DNA of 64,000 nt from Zobellia amurskyensis (GCF_009725985.1 NZ_RCNR01000017.1:1-64000), one strand, 5' to 3'; positions 8,442-17,859 are shown, counted from the first letter of the stretch. Numbers and translations are program-made. Notes: generated by a model not told the origin, from the letters alone.

Positions 8442-9716
8442 TTAGAGTGTTGCGAATGCGTTTTCCAAATCCGCTTTTAAATCCTCAATATCTTCCAAAC
8501 CAACTGACAAACGAATGAGGTCTTGACCTACACCAGCTCCTTTAAGTTGTTCTGCATTTAACTGCTGATGCGTTGTACTAGCTGGATGAATGATCAATGA
8601 TTTTGTATCGCCAATATTGGCCAATAGAGAGAAAACCTTAGTGGCATCCGTAACTTTTTTAGCTGCTTCAAAACCACCTTTTATTCCAAACGTAACCAAT
8701 CCGCTTTGTCCTTTTGGTAAATATTCTTGAGCAAGATCGTAGTATTTACTACTCTTAAGACCCGGGTAGTTCACCCACGCTACTTCTTCTCTTCCTTCTA
8801 ACCAAGTTGCCAATTCTAGTGCGTTAACACTGTGCTGCTTGATACGCACGTTCAACGTTTCCAATCCTTGAATGATTTGGAACGCATTAAACGGACTCAA
8901 AGCTCCACCAAAATCGCGCAATCCTTCTAAAATTAATTTAAAAGTAAAAGCAGCTGCACCTAGAGCTTCACTATATACTAAACCATGGTAACCTGCAGAT
9001 GGCTCAGTAAATTCCGGGAATTTTCCGTTTGTCCAATCAAAAGTTCCTGCATCAATTATAGCTCCACCTAAAGAAGTACCTTGACCACCAATATATTTAG
9101 TTAAGGAATGAATTACCAAGTTGGCACCATGCTCAATAGGGTTTAAAAGCGCAGGTGAAGCAACTGTATTATCTACAATAAAAGGAACTTGTGCTGCTTT
9201 AGCTTCTTTTGAAATGGCTTTTAAATCTAATACATCCAATTTAGGGTTACCCAAAGATTCTACAAAAAAGGCTCTTGTATTATCCTGTACCGCTTTACCA
9301 AAACTTTCCGGATCAGAAGCATCTACAAAAGTTGTAGTGATTCCCAACCTTGGCAAGGTAACGTTCAACAAGTTAAATGTTCCTCCATATAAACTACTAG
9401 AAGCAACAATGTGGTCCCCTGCTTTTAAGAGCGTTAATAAACCTGTAGAAATAGCAGAAGTACCCGAAGCAAAAACTACAGCACCTACACCACCTTCTAC
9501 TGCAGCCAATCTATCCTGAAGGATTTGATTGGTAGGATTGTTTAAACGGGTATAAATAAAACCAAGTTCGGCTAATGAAAATAAATTGGCTGCATGGTCC
9601 GTATCATTAAAAACATACGAAGATGTTTGGTAAATAGGTACCGCACGTGTACCACCCGTCTGTGCGGGGTCGTGTCCGGCATGTAATGCGTTGGTCGAGA
9701 ATTTTTGATCACTCAT
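8442..9716 (-). CDS. metY: O-acetylhomoserine sulfhydrylase (MetY)
   Basis: 424-residue PLP enzyme that converts O-acetylhomoserine plus sulfide to homocysteine. Family marks are FSTNALHAGHDP at the N-terminus, the MetY-type TRAVPIYQTSSYVFNDT, the cofactor region VDNTVASPALLNPIEHGAN, the Schiff-base lysine near 207 in HSLTKYIGGQG, and HPASTTHQQL near the C-terminus. The length is typical for MetY and longer than for MetZ or cystathionine enzymes. It is the first gene behind the SAM-I riboswitch at 9844-9951, so it should be repressed when S-adenosylmethionine is plentiful. It is paralogous to the MetZ-like gene at the far end of the same operon. Confidence 0.93.
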   Translation of the reverse strand: MSDQKFSTNALHAGHDPAQTGGTRAVPIYQTSSYVFNDTDHAANLFSLAELGFIYTRLNNPTNQILQDRLAAVEGGVGAVVFASGTSAISTGLLTLLKAGDHIVASSSLYGGTFNLLNVTLPRLGITTTFVDASDPESFGKAVQDNTRAFFVESLGNPKLDVLDLKAISKEAKAAQVPFIVDNTVASPALLNPIEHGANLVIHSLTKYIGGQGTSLGGAIIDAGTFDWTNGKFPEFTEPSAGYHGLVYSEALGAAAFTFKLILEGLRDFGGALSPFNAFQIIQGLETLNVRIKQHSVNALELATWLEGREEVAWVNYPGLKSSKYYDLAQEYLPKGQSGLVTFGIKGGFEAAKKVTDATKVFSLLANIGDTKSLIIHPASTTHQQLNAEQLKGAGVGQDLIRLSVGLEDIEDLKADLENAFATL

Positions 9717-9843
9717 AATCTTTGATTTTTAATTGTTATTTAAAATAATTAAAAGCCCGATACTTTGAACCGGAAATCCGATGCTAGGTAGAATATCAAA
9801 AAAGTTATAAGAAAGTAAAAGATTAGTATGAGTAATCTGATTT

Positions 9844-9951
9844 GTTATCTGTCTCATTTTTATAGAGATAGAATGTAGCACCTTCTCTGCACAAGTGGCA
9901 AAGGGTTGCTAAGGTTTCAAAGGGTCTATTCCCTCCACCTTTCTTGATAAC
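9844..9951 (-). promoter_or_regulatory. SAM-I (S-box) riboswitch upstream of metY
   Basis: The minus strand carries the S-box core in order: GTTATCAAGAAAGGTGGAGG, then GAAACCTTAGCAACC, a P3 stem CTTTGC/GCAGAG, and GGTGCTA. A P4 stem (CTATCTC/GAGACAG, one mismatch) follows, and the P1 helix closes exactly as GTTATC (9951-9946) with GATAAC (9849-9844). It sits 127 bases before the metY start. I do not see a clear intrinsic terminator after the aptamer; only a short AGATTA/TAATCT hairpin just downstream. The expression platform is therefore unresolved. It should switch off the metY, fusion and metZ operon at high SAM. Confidence 0.95.
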
Positions 9952-9982
9952 TATTCAATACGTGTTTGAACTTTTGGAACTA

Positions 9983-9990
9983 CAAATATA
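9983..9990 (-). promoter_or_regulatory. Promoter -7 box for the metY operon
   Basis: On the minus strand TATATTTG matches the Bacteroidota -7 consensus TAnnTTTG exactly. It lies about 32 bases upstream of the first base of the SAM-I aptamer, so the transcript would begin just before the riboswitch. Confidence 0.65.
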
Positions 9991-10029
9991 TAGTTGGCGA
10001 ATTTAAATTCACCAACATTTTCAAAAAAT

Positions 10030-11286
10030 TTACAAACTAAAGGCCTTTTTTACCTCATTTACCATATCTAATTTTTCCCAAGTAAACAATTCTACCTCCT
10101 TTTCAATTCGGCCGTTGTATGGCGATTCAAAAACTTTCTTAACCATTCTTGGTTCTTTCCCCATATGACCGTAAGCCGCAGATTCCAAATAAATAGGGTT
10201 ACGCAACTTTAGACGTTCTTCAATAGCAAACGGACGCATATCAAAAAGAGCTTTAGTTTTATTGGCAATTTCCCCATCCGTAAGATTTACGTTAGATGTA
10301 CCGTATGTATCTACATATATTGATGTAGGCTCAACAACACCAATAGCGTAACTTACCTGCACCAACATCTCATCTGCAACTCCTGCCGCCACCAAATTCT
10401 TAGCAATGTGGCGCGCTGCATAGGCTGCACTTCTATCTACTTTACTTGGGTCCTTTCCGCTAAAAGCACCACCGCCGTGAGCTCCTTTACCTCCATAGGT
10501 ATCCACTATAATTTTTCTCCCTGTAAGACCGGTATCCCCATGAGGTCCACCAATTACAAATTTGCCAGTTGGGTTAATGTGATATTTTATTTTATCATCA
10601 AATAAATCCTGAATAGCTTGAGGCAATTTTTCTACTACTCTAGGTATCAAAATTTCAACAAGGTCCTTTTTAATTTTCGCCAACATTACCTCATCATCAT
10701 TATGAAAAGCATCATGTTGGGTAGAGATAACGATAGTATCTATACGTTGAGGCACATTGTCATCTGAATACTCTATAGTAACTTGTGACTTAGCATCTGG
10801 ACGTAAATAATCTATGATTTTACCTTCTCTGCGCAACTCAGCTAGATTCTGAAGAATTTTATGCGAAATATCTAGCGCCAATGGCATGTAATTTTCCGTT
10901 TCTTTGGTTGCATAACCGAACATCATACCTTGATCTCCTGCTCCTTGTTGCTCTTTCTCGCCACGATCTACACCTTGACTAATATCTTGCGATTGCTCGT
11001 GAATTAATGAAATAACCCCACAAGAATCTCCACTAAATTGGTACTCTCCTTTAGTATAACCAATGGCATTAATTACATCTCTGGCAATAGTCTGGACATC
11101 TAAATAGGTATCACTTTTAACCTCTCCGGCCAAAACGACCTGACCTGTGGTAACCAAAGTTTCACAAGCAACTTTACTTTCTGGATCAAAAGCCAAAAAA
11201 TGGTCTAATAAGGCATCGCTTATTTGATCGGCAACTTTATCAGGGTGTCCTTCACTAACAGATTCGGAGGTAAACAAATATGGCAT
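10030..11286 (-). CDS. metK: S-adenosylmethionine synthetase
   Basis: 418-residue methionine adenosyltransferase, which makes SAM from methionine and ATP in the cytosol. Diagnostic motifs are [20 protein letters not shown] at the N-terminus, [13 protein letters not shown] for ATP binding, and the phosphate-binding glycine-rich segment [19 protein letters not shown]. It lies just downstream of the metY riboswitch region on the same strand but has its own promoter and a separate riboswitch-like leader at 11358-11436. Length and motifs are normal. Confidence 0.98.
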   Translation of the reverse strand: MPYLFTSESVSEGHPDKVADQISDALLDHFLAFDPESKVACETLVTTGQVVLAGEVKSDTYLDVQTIARDVINAIGYTKGEYQFSGDSCGVISLIHEQSQDISQGVDRGEKEQQGAGDQGMMFGYATKETENYMPLALDISHKILQNLAELRREGKIIDYLRPDAKSQVTIEYSDDNVPQRIDTIVISTQHDAFHNDDEVMLAKIKKDLVEILIPRVVEKLPQAIQDLFDDKIKYHINPTGKFVIGGPHGDTGLTGRKIIVDTYGGKGAHGGGAFSGKDPSKVDRSAAYAARHIAKNLVAAGVADEMLVQVSYAIGVVEPTSIYVDTYGTSNVNLTDGEIANKTKALFDMRPFAIEERLKLRNPIYLESAAYGHMGKEPRMVKKVFESPYNGRIEKEVELFTWEKLDMVNEVKKAFSL

Positions 11287-11357
11287 AACAAACTTTTATT
11301 TTTCTTAAAAGGATTTGAAAGAATGCCGGAGAAGATGATGTGAAAGTTTCAACATCA

Positions 11358-11436
11358 ACTGCTTTAGCATTTTTTTCGTTTTACAACCTAAATCAGGTTT
11401 AAAACAGAGGTTGCAATCAGTCAAATCCCTCCTCTT
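11358..11436 (-). promoter_or_regulatory. SAM-II-like riboswitch upstream of metK
   Basis: The minus strand shows the conserved SAM-II elements in order: a P1 arm ending GGAGG, then GATTTG, TTGCA, the P1 partner CCTCT, and ATGCTAAAG. Loop bases ACTG (in GATTTGACTGATTGCA) can pair with CAGT just after GCTAAAG, giving the H-type pseudoknot expected of SAM-II. An extra hairpin GTTTTAAACCT/AGGTTGTAAAAC (one bulge) is inserted between P1 and the GCTAAA element; classical short SAM-II RNAs lack it. Position directly before metK fits. The identification rests on recalled consensus; a covariance-model search would settle it. Confidence 0.7.
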
Positions 11437-11453
11437 AATTTATAACTAGAACG

Positions 11454-11461
11454 CAAAAGTA
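11454..11461 (-). promoter_or_regulatory. Promoter -7 box for metK
   Basis: TACTTTTG on the minus strand matches TAnnTTTG exactly and lies 18 bases upstream of the first base of the SAM-II-like element. The leader RNA would therefore contain the complete aptamer. Confidence 0.6.
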
Positions 11462-11550
11462 TAAAAAATGTTCAGTTCAATATATTAATATCGTGTTATT
11501 TATTACTTCCTTCCATAAATACGCTTGCATTGGTTTGGTTCTACGTATAA

Positions 11551-14235
11551 TTACAGGTCATATTTTAAAGATAAAAGTACATAGCGCGGTTGTACGTAAT
11601 AAGTCTGCGTAGTAAAATACAAGTCATTGGTACTGTCACGGTTAAGCGTAGTTGTATTTAGCAAATTGGTTCCTTTTATTCCGTATTCCCAACGGCTATC
11701 TTTCTTCTGGTAGGTTAGGGTAGATTCCAAGAAACTATATTTATTCGCAATAGTATTTTCTTTATCCGTGTAGTTATAGAAATCATAATCTACATTAAAA
11801 ATGAAGTTCTTTAGGAAAGAGGCATCAAAACGTGCATAAGGTCTGCTGGTATAAAATGTGGTTTCCAAATTTCCGTTTTCATAATTGTTTATCGTATATC
11901 TATAACCCAACTCCAAATTGGGCGCATTCTTAAAGTTGGTTGATAATGCCCCCGTGTAGTTCTGCGTGAACGAATTTGACATACGTTGCTGATTGTCTAT
12001 TAAATTATTTGTCGTAGACCATGACACATTACCTCTTACCGAACCTTTTATCTTCCCAAAAGTACGCTCATAATTTCCGCTAGCGGATAATGACTCGTCT
12101 TCAAAATTTGAATTGATCGTAGAGCTCACTCTATTTATACCAATTATGTTAGCACTACTTTTTAAGGCATCTATTCTTTTGGTATAGGCCACGTTTGCAA
12201 AAATGTTGGTAAAGTTGAACATATTGAAACTAAAGAAGTTCAACGAAAGGTTGTGGTTAAGTGCACTTTCCAAATCTCTATTACCACTATAAAGCGAATT
12301 GTAATTATTTAGCACGTATCCTTGTGCAAAATTGCTCACATCCGTAAAGGAACGAGTTACCCTATAATTGAACCGTAAATTCTCCGATTTCTTAAGTTGA
12401 GCATTAATATACACATCCGGCAACAAAGAGGTAAGGTTGTCTTCTACTACGGTCCCCAATTGCTCGTTCTTAACATTATACTGATGTAAGGTTAGACCTG
12501 GATTAAATGTGAAAATTCCAGAAATAACCTTGTAATGCAACCCTAAATACAAATCCGAAACATTAAACGTAACATCGTTACCAAACTCATCCCCACTCAT
12601 ATCCAAAGTCTCATCATTGTCCAATATCTGAAAAATTCCCGAATTGAAATTCTGATGGCTCTGGGTCGTTCCCAAGGTTAAATTGAGGTTACTCTTAGTC
12701 CCGAGAACACGGTAGTAATCAACCTTGGCATCCACTTTATTGGTGACCACATTTTTAGCCTGATTTATATTGTAAATATCTTGGGTTTCATCTACAGGAA
12801 AAGTATCAACAAAAGCAAATTCATTACGGATTGCCTCATAAAAAGGGTCTTCGTCTTGGTACATGTGTTGTGCCTCTACAGCAAAAATATTCTTCTCGTT
12901 AAGGGTATAATATAGATTGAGATTCTGATTTACCGCTAAAGGCTTTTGTCTCTTGACTTCTGAAATCTGATCTGTTATAGTGGACACGGAAAGTACGTCT
13001 ACCTCTTCATTATCATTGGATTGTTTTAAAAGCGCATCATAATCAAACTGAAAATTGGCATTGGGTTTATACCTAGCACTAAATTTAGCCAGTCCAAGAT
13101 GTACGGTCTGATCCGTATTGGTAGTGGCATTTTCCACATCATTACTGGCTATATAAGCCGTATTTCTCTCTGACTTCATTAGGGTTCCCGTATAGGAGTA
13201 GATTCCAAAACCACTCAAATCCAAACTCTCTGTTGGTGCGTAGCTAAAGTTTGCCGCAGCAAACTTTGTATCTATATCGTTAGCCCTATTGTTCTGTGCC
13301 GTAGAAAGACCAAGACCGTCTACACCAGTTCCAATGGAACTACCACCACGAGAATTTATATTTCTAAAGCCACCGGTAAAATTTCTATAATCGTTTCGGG
13401 TAAATGGAACCTCTCCCAAATTATTCAGGTCGGTAATGATATTAATACTGTATTTAGGACTGTAATAGAAAAGTTTAGGGTGTGCTAGGTATCTGTCATC
13501 AGGACCATAACCTGCCGTGAGTTCACCAAACCAAAAATTCTTTTTCCCTTCTTTCAACCTTATGTTCAAGGCTACATTATCATCATCATTCGTAAGGCCT
13601 TTCATTTGAGAAACTTCGTTGAAATTACGTAGCACTTCAACTTTGCTCAAAGCATTTGCTGGAATATTCTCAACGGCCAATTTGGAATCGCCGTCAAAAA
13701 AATCCTTTCCTTCAACCATCACTTTACTAACGGTTTTACCTTCTACTTCTATTTGCCCGTCATCATTTATCTCAATACCCGGAAGATTCTCTAGAACGTC
13801 TTTCAGCTTTTTCTCTGTCCCCGAAACAAACGCATCCGTGTCATACACAATAGTATCTCCTTTTACGGATACCGGCATTTCATAAGTTACCTCTACTTCA
13901 TCTAATTGGTTCGCTTGTTCTTGCAAGACAATATCCTTAATGGCATCTGCATCACTAGCGGTAAACGTAAAGGATTCCGTCTTAAACCCCAAGTAACTGA
14001 CCTTTACGGTATACTGTAACCCAGACTTAAGCTTTAGCTTATAGAGACCCGCATGATTGGTAATACCATAAGATTCCAGACCTTTTGTTTCTGTATTGAT
14101 CGCAATTACATTGGCCATATCAACACCGATTCCCAAACTATCTTTGACGGTACCGCTCAAAGAAATTTCTTGTGCCCAGCAGGTAGTTGCCACCATTAAA
14201 AATAGGGCAAAGGGCAATACGTTTCTCAATATCAT
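11551..14235 (-). CDS. Outer-membrane beta-barrel protein with carboxypeptidase-like N-domain
   Basis: About 894 residues from the ATG at 14235, which places a clean signal peptide (MILRNVLPFALFLMVATTCW) first; an ATG seven codons upstream is less likely. Domains in order: a carboxypeptidase-regulatory-like beta-sandwich (ISLSGTVKDSLGIGVDMANV ... VSYLGFKTESFTF), a TonB-receptor plug-like region (LEEVEVTYEMPV-type segment, DVLENLPGIEINDDGQIEV, VEGKDFFDGD), then a long aromatic beta-barrel ending in LLSLKYDL. This is the TonB-dependent-receptor-like family often found with GLPGLI genes. The substrate is unknown. The upstream neighbour is the frameshifted GLPGLI gene, 45 bases away on the same strand, so they form one operon. 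Confidence 0.85.
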   Translation of the reverse strand: MILRNVLPFALFLMVATTCWAQEISLSGTVKDSLGIGVDMANVIAINTETKGLESYGITNHAGLYKLKLKSGLQYTVKVSYLGFKTESFTFTASDADAIKDIVLQEQANQLDEVEVTYEMPVSVKGDTIVYDTDAFVSGTEKKLKDVLENLPGIEINDDGQIEVEGKTVSKVMVEGKDFFDGDSKLAVENIPANALSKVEVLRNFNEVSQMKGLTNDDDNVALNIRLKEGKKNFWFGELTAGYGPDDRYLAHPKLFYYSPKYSINIITDLNNLGEVPFTRNDYRNFTGGFRNINSRGGSSIGTGVDGLGLSTAQNNRANDIDTKFAAANFSYAPTESLDLSGFGIYSYTGTLMKSERNTAYIASNDVENATTNTDQTVHLGLAKFSARYKPNANFQFDYDALLKQSNDNEEVDVLSVSTITDQISEVKRQKPLAVNQNLNLYYTLNEKNIFAVEAQHMYQDEDPFYEAIRNEFAFVDTFPVDETQDIYNINQAKNVVTNKVDAKVDYYRVLGTKSNLNLTLGTTQSHQNFNSGIFQILDNDETLDMSGDEFGNDVTFNVSDLYLGLHYKVISGIFTFNPGLTLHQYNVKNEQLGTVVEDNLTSLLPDVYINAQLKKSENLRFNYRVTRSFTDVSNFAQGYVLNNYNSLYSGNRDLESALNHNLSLNFFSFNMFNFTNIFANVAYTKRIDALKSSANIIGINRVSSTINSNFEDESLSASGNYERTFGKIKGSVRGNVSWSTTNNLIDNQQRMSNSFTQNYTGALSTNFKNAPNLELGYRYTINNYENGNLETTFYTSRPYARFDASFLKNFIFNVDYDFYNYTDKENTIANKYSFLESTLTYQKKDSRWEYGIKGTNLLNTTTLNRDSTNDLYFTTQTYYVQPRYVLLSLKYDL

Positions 14236-14280
14236 TTTTACAGGTATAAAAAGCAATTAAATTAAAAAGTGGATTGAGTT

Positions 14281-15136
14281 TTACGAACGACCGTTTCTTC
14301 CTCCGCCTCTTCTATTTCTGAAATTTTCTCTCATATCTTTCATTTTCTCCTGAGAGATTTCATCATATTCCGCTTGCGTTACTTTTTTACCTTTAGTAGG
14401 TGCCTTTATATCTACCTTTTCGGAAGGATTCAATGTAATCTGAGAACAAACTATAGTAGTAATATCATCGCTTACAGCAAGAATAAGCCCCGGAAGCCCC
14501 CAATATTCAGAAGGACCTTGATTTACCGGTATTTCAGGAGTATACCACGCAACTATCTCCACTTCTTTTATAACAAATTCCTCCTCTTTTTTTTCGCTTT
14601 CTTTCTTGTCGTCATCATTTGGCCTACGAAAAATAGCTCGCATATTGGGTCGTTTTATTGTCTTTATAGCCGTTGCTTTAAATGCCGTGTAGTTCCCTAT
14701 TTGTCTAGTTTCGCTCTCTAATTTCCAATCTAGTTTTTCAAGTTTATCGTCTATTAAGAAAATTTTTCCAAATAGGTCGTTCTTAACCAGATACTGCTCT
14801 TCTTTTATATTCTTGTACAAATCGCCCCCCGAAGTAGCAAAAGCTCCAAAACGAGGTCCTCTACCCCCCATCTCTACCTCCTGGTTGCTCTAGTTGTTCT
14901 TCTTCTTTGTAGATAGATTCCGTTTGGTTGAAATTAAGCTCATATGTTTTTTCATTGGCCTTTTTCATACGTTCTAACATCTCCTTTTTACGGTCTTCCG
15001 GTATTTTTCTGTTACCGAAATCCATATTCACCTGAGTTTTGCTCTGGTACATTGCTTTCCCTTGAAAGTCCTGTGCATAACCGCTTGAGCATAGCAAAAC
15101 AAGAATTAAACCTATAGACCACTTATATTTCATCAT
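14281..15136 (-). pseudogene. GLPGLI family protein split by a +1 shift in a G6 run
   Basis: Two overlapping minus-strand frames together make one GLPGLI protein. The first (14861-15136) gives a signal peptide (ending SSGYAQ) and the N-terminal region up to EQPGGRDGG-stop. The second (14281-14871) continues with GRGPRFGAF and carries the family motif as YWGLPGLIL, then a basic glycine-rich tail. The break falls at six G residues (plus-strand C run near 14864-14869). With five G the reading is continuous: GGRDGGRGPRFGAF. This could be a real frameshift, a slippage-prone on/off site, ribosomal slippage or a sequencing error. GLPGLI proteins are secreted Bacteroidota proteins of unknown function; here it is paired with a barrel protein. 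Confidence 0.82.
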
Positions 15137-15332
15137 AATAGCTTGTTAGATTGCTTTTAAGACTGTTTGAAGTCCATTTGGTTTAATCTGCTGCCAAATA
15201 AAATAAATAGGTCTGGATATAATTTTTTTCCATTGTAGGTAAAATATGTTTTTACTTCCTGTAGTTATCTTGTATCTTGTACCTTCTAATCTGTCGTAAA
15301 AATAACAGCACAACCATTAATTATTTAGCTCT

Positions 15333-15947
15333 ATGCACATAGCAGTTGCCGGAAACATCGGTGCAGGAAAAACAACCTTAACTAGGTTATTAGCAAAACA
15401 TTTCAACTGGGAAGCCAATTTTGAAGAGGTTGTAGACAACCCTTATCTAGACGATTTTTACAATCAGATGGAACGTTGGAGTTTTAACCTTCAAATTTAC
15501 TTTTTGAATACCAGGTACCGTCAAATTCTGCAAATACGGGAAAGTGGAAAAGAAACCATTCAAGATAGAACCATTTATGAGGATGCATATATTTTTGCAC
15601 CTAACCTACATGCTATGGGCTTGATGACCAATAGAGATTTTGAAAATTATCAAAGTCTTTTTGAGTTGATGGAAACCTTGGTTCAACCCCCAGATTTGCT
15701 TATTTATTTACGAAGCTCTATCCCTAATCTGGTTAAGCAGATACACAAAAGAGGTCGTGAATATGAAAACAGCATTTCCATAGATTACCTTAGCAGACTT
15801 AATGAACGGTACGAAGCGTGGATACACGATTACAACAAAGGAAACCTATTAATAATTGATGTAGACAACTTGGATTTTGTGGATGAACCGGAAGATTTAG
15901 GTACTATCATTAATAAAATAGATGCGGAAATAAACGGATTGTTCTAA
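15333..15947 (+). CDS. Deoxynucleoside kinase
   Basis: 204-residue deoxynucleoside kinase of the dNK/dGK family, which phosphorylates deoxynucleosides in salvage. It has the P-loop GNIGAGKTTLTRLL at residues 7-20, a DRTIYEDAYIFA segment matching the substrate/ERS-type motif, and the lid region HKRGREYENSISIDYL. Length is typical. It is divergent from the GLPGLI gene and convergent with the App1-like gene, 6 bases away. The base specificity (A, G, C or T) cannot be read from the sequence. Confidence 0.9.
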   Translation: MHIAVAGNIGAGKTTLTRLLAKHFNWEANFEEVVDNPYLDDFYNQMERWSFNLQIYFLNTRYRQILQIRESGKETIQDRTIYEDAYIFAPNLHAMGLMTNRDFENYQSLFELMETLVQPPDLLIYLRSSIPNLVKQIHKRGREYENSISIDYLSRLNERYEAWIHDYNKGNLLIIDVDNLDFVDEPEDLGTIINKIDAEINGLF

Positions 15948-15953
15948 ACCGTT

Positions 15954-16961
15954 TTACCTAATAAAACCATTTTCTTTGGCATGATCTATAGCCTGCTCGC
16001 TGGTTTCTACCAGTAAGACAGGCGTGGTTTCATACGATTTAAAAATACCTCTTACGCGTTCCATTTTTCTTTTGTGCGACACACTCCTTAAATAAATAGC
16101 CAATATTTGTTCAGGATACAGTTCCGCAATTTCTTTGTAAATATCCGCATCATGCTCACCACTATCCCCTATAAGGATGAATTTTAGCTCCGGGTAGGTT
16201 TTTAATATATTGAGTATTTCCTTCTGTTTTTGGGGTTTTTCATCTTGCTTCTTTCGCCTTGAATAACGCGGAAAGTTTCGCAATAAAATAGGCCCTTTCG
16301 GAAAATTATTTTTCCGTAAAAAAACTTCCAAATAACGATATAGATTCCATGGACTATGGCTTACGTAAAAAATAGGGTTGGCCAACATACCAGACTTTCC
16401 TCTATGCAGCAAATTGTAAAACTCGGCCGCACCTTTTAACGGTGTTCGTTTACCTGCTCTTTTAAACAATGTATTGACCACCACACGCCATTTTAAGGAA
16501 GACACTACTCCTGTATGCAAGATGGTGTCATCTATATCACTAATAACACCATAATCCGCAGTTTCAGAAGGAATCAACATTTCTCCGGGAAAGCGGTTTT
16601 GATGGAGTATTTCTCTACGCAACGAGCTATCATCGTACGCAATTTCATAGTTCAACCACCCTTCCTCATTGGTTAGCTCTTCTAATTTTTCTTGAGGTGC
16701 GTCAAAAATATAATACCCCCTACCATCTGTTTTACCCTTCAGCGTTCTTCCGTCCGGAAGTTTTATTTGCACGGGGGTGTTTCGGATTTCATCAGTTTCA
16801 AAACGTTTGTAACTGTTCCAAATCAAATTAAAAAAACCTTTTTGGGACAAATCTATTTCCTCATCCTCCAAAGCTCTTCCTCGTGCGTAAAAATGCGCAT
16901 CCGTACCATAGCTTTGAAAAGCAATAATCTGCAACTTGTCTTTCTTTCCGAATAAACCCAT
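15954..16961 (-). CDS. App1-like phosphatidate phosphatase domain protein (DUF2183)
   Basis: About 335 residues from the ATG at 16961 (MGLFGKKDKLQI); an ATG nine codons earlier is possible. An N-terminal beta-rich region (PDGRTLKGKTDGRGYYIFD) precedes a HAD-type catalytic domain with the DxDxT motif in VISDIDDTILHTG, a conserved FYVSHSPWNLY, and FILIGDSGEHDADIY with the late acidic residues. This is the App1/DUF2183 architecture; fungal App1 dephosphorylates phosphatidate. The bacterial substrate is unproven. There is no signal peptide, so it is probably cytoplasmic or membrane-peripheral. Confidence 0.85.
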   Translation of the reverse strand: MGLFGKKDKLQIIAFQSYGTDAHFYARGRALEDEEIDLSQKGFFNLIWNSYKRFETDEIRNTPVQIKLPDGRTLKGKTDGRGYYIFDAPQEKLEELTNEEGWLNYEIAYDDSSLRREILHQNRFPGEMLIPSETADYGVISDIDDTILHTGVVSSLKWRVVVNTLFKRAGKRTPLKGAAEFYNLLHRGKSGMLANPIFYVSHSPWNLYRYLEVFLRKNNFPKGPILLRNFPRYSRRKKQDEKPQKQKEILNILKTYPELKFILIGDSGEHDADIYKEIAELYPEQILAIYLRSVSHKRKMERVRGIFKSYETTPVLLVETSEQAIDHAKENGFIR

Positions 16962-17149
16962 AGCCTCAAATATACTTAAATATAGCACTTAGATTGAGTC
17001 CGATAAAATTCAACAGGCGCTCAAAAGTATCGTTCACGCAACCAAAGGTAGGTTTCCCTCAATGGCGGTTTTTAATAATGATGGTGCATGGTAAATTTAG
17101 ATATGTTTAACCAAGTCCATTCTGCAGATGGACGCTAAAATTCAAAAAG

Positions 17150-17854
17150 ATGAAACCAAAGAAAAATCCGCAAAAGGACCTAAACCGAAACCGACCTATT
17201 TACTTTCTATTCGGACTATTGTTTGTACTTATGCTAACCCTTGCTGCCTTTGAATGGAAAACCTATAATCACTCCTACGACTACGATACTTCTATGAACA
17301 TTGAAGACGAATTAACCGAAGAGATGCCCATTCTAGTAGAATTCAAAACTCCCCCTCCTCCAAAACAAATTACCGCACCCCCTATTATTGAGGTAATTGA
17401 GGATGAGGACGAAAAAATTGAAGATGTATTTGAATCTACTGAGACAAATCAAGACGATGAAATATTAGAGGTATCCGATATTGAGGTATTGGAAACCGAT
17501 GAACCTGAAGAAATGTCCTTTATGGTGATTGAAGACGTACCCGTTTTTCCCGGTTGTGAAAATGAAAAAGACAAACGTTTTTGCTTTCAGAAAATGATGA
17601 ACAAGCATATTGCCAAAAACTTCAGGTACCCTGAAGCTGCTCAAGAAATGGGCATACAAGGCCGCGTGAACATTATGTTCGTGATACAAAAAGACGGCAG
17701 TATAGGAAACGTACAATTACGTGGACCGGACAAAAATCTTGAAAAAGAAGCGAAACGAATTATTGACAAACTACCCCAAATGCAACCTGGTAAACAAAGA
17801 GGAACACCGGTAAGAGTTCCCTTCAGTATCCCAATTAATTTTAAATTACAATAG
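17150..17854 (+). CDS. TonB-family energy transducer
   Basis: 234 residues with one N-terminal transmembrane segment (about residues 18-36, PIYFLFGLLFVLMLTLAAF), a proline- and acid-rich periplasmic stretch (EFKTPPPPKQITAPPIIEVI followed by a run of E/D), and a C-terminal TonB domain (NFRYPEAAQEMGIQGRVNI ... VPFSIPINFKL). It would couple the proton gradient to an outer-membrane receptor. It stands alone, without exbBD, and may share the ExbB-ExbD pair encoded near 60 kb. A second TonB lies at 58.7 kb. Confidence 0.88.
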   Translation: MKPKKNPQKDLNRNRPIYFLFGLLFVLMLTLAAFEWKTYNHSYDYDTSMNIEDELTEEMPILVEFKTPPPPKQITAPPIIEVIEDEDEKIEDVFESTETNQDDEILEVSDIEVLETDEPEEMSFMVIEDVPVFPGCENEKDKRFCFQKMMNKHIAKNFRYPEAAQEMGIQGRVNIMFVIQKDGSIGNVQLRGPDKNLEKEAKRIIDKLPQMQPGKQRGTPVRVPFSIPINFKLQ

Positions 17855-17859
17855 AAACA

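Noticed and set aside
14824-14829. Second six-base homopolymer in the GLPGLI gene as another frameshift site
   Set aside because: The reading frame is continuous across it (TSGGDL), so it does not break the gene in this sequence.
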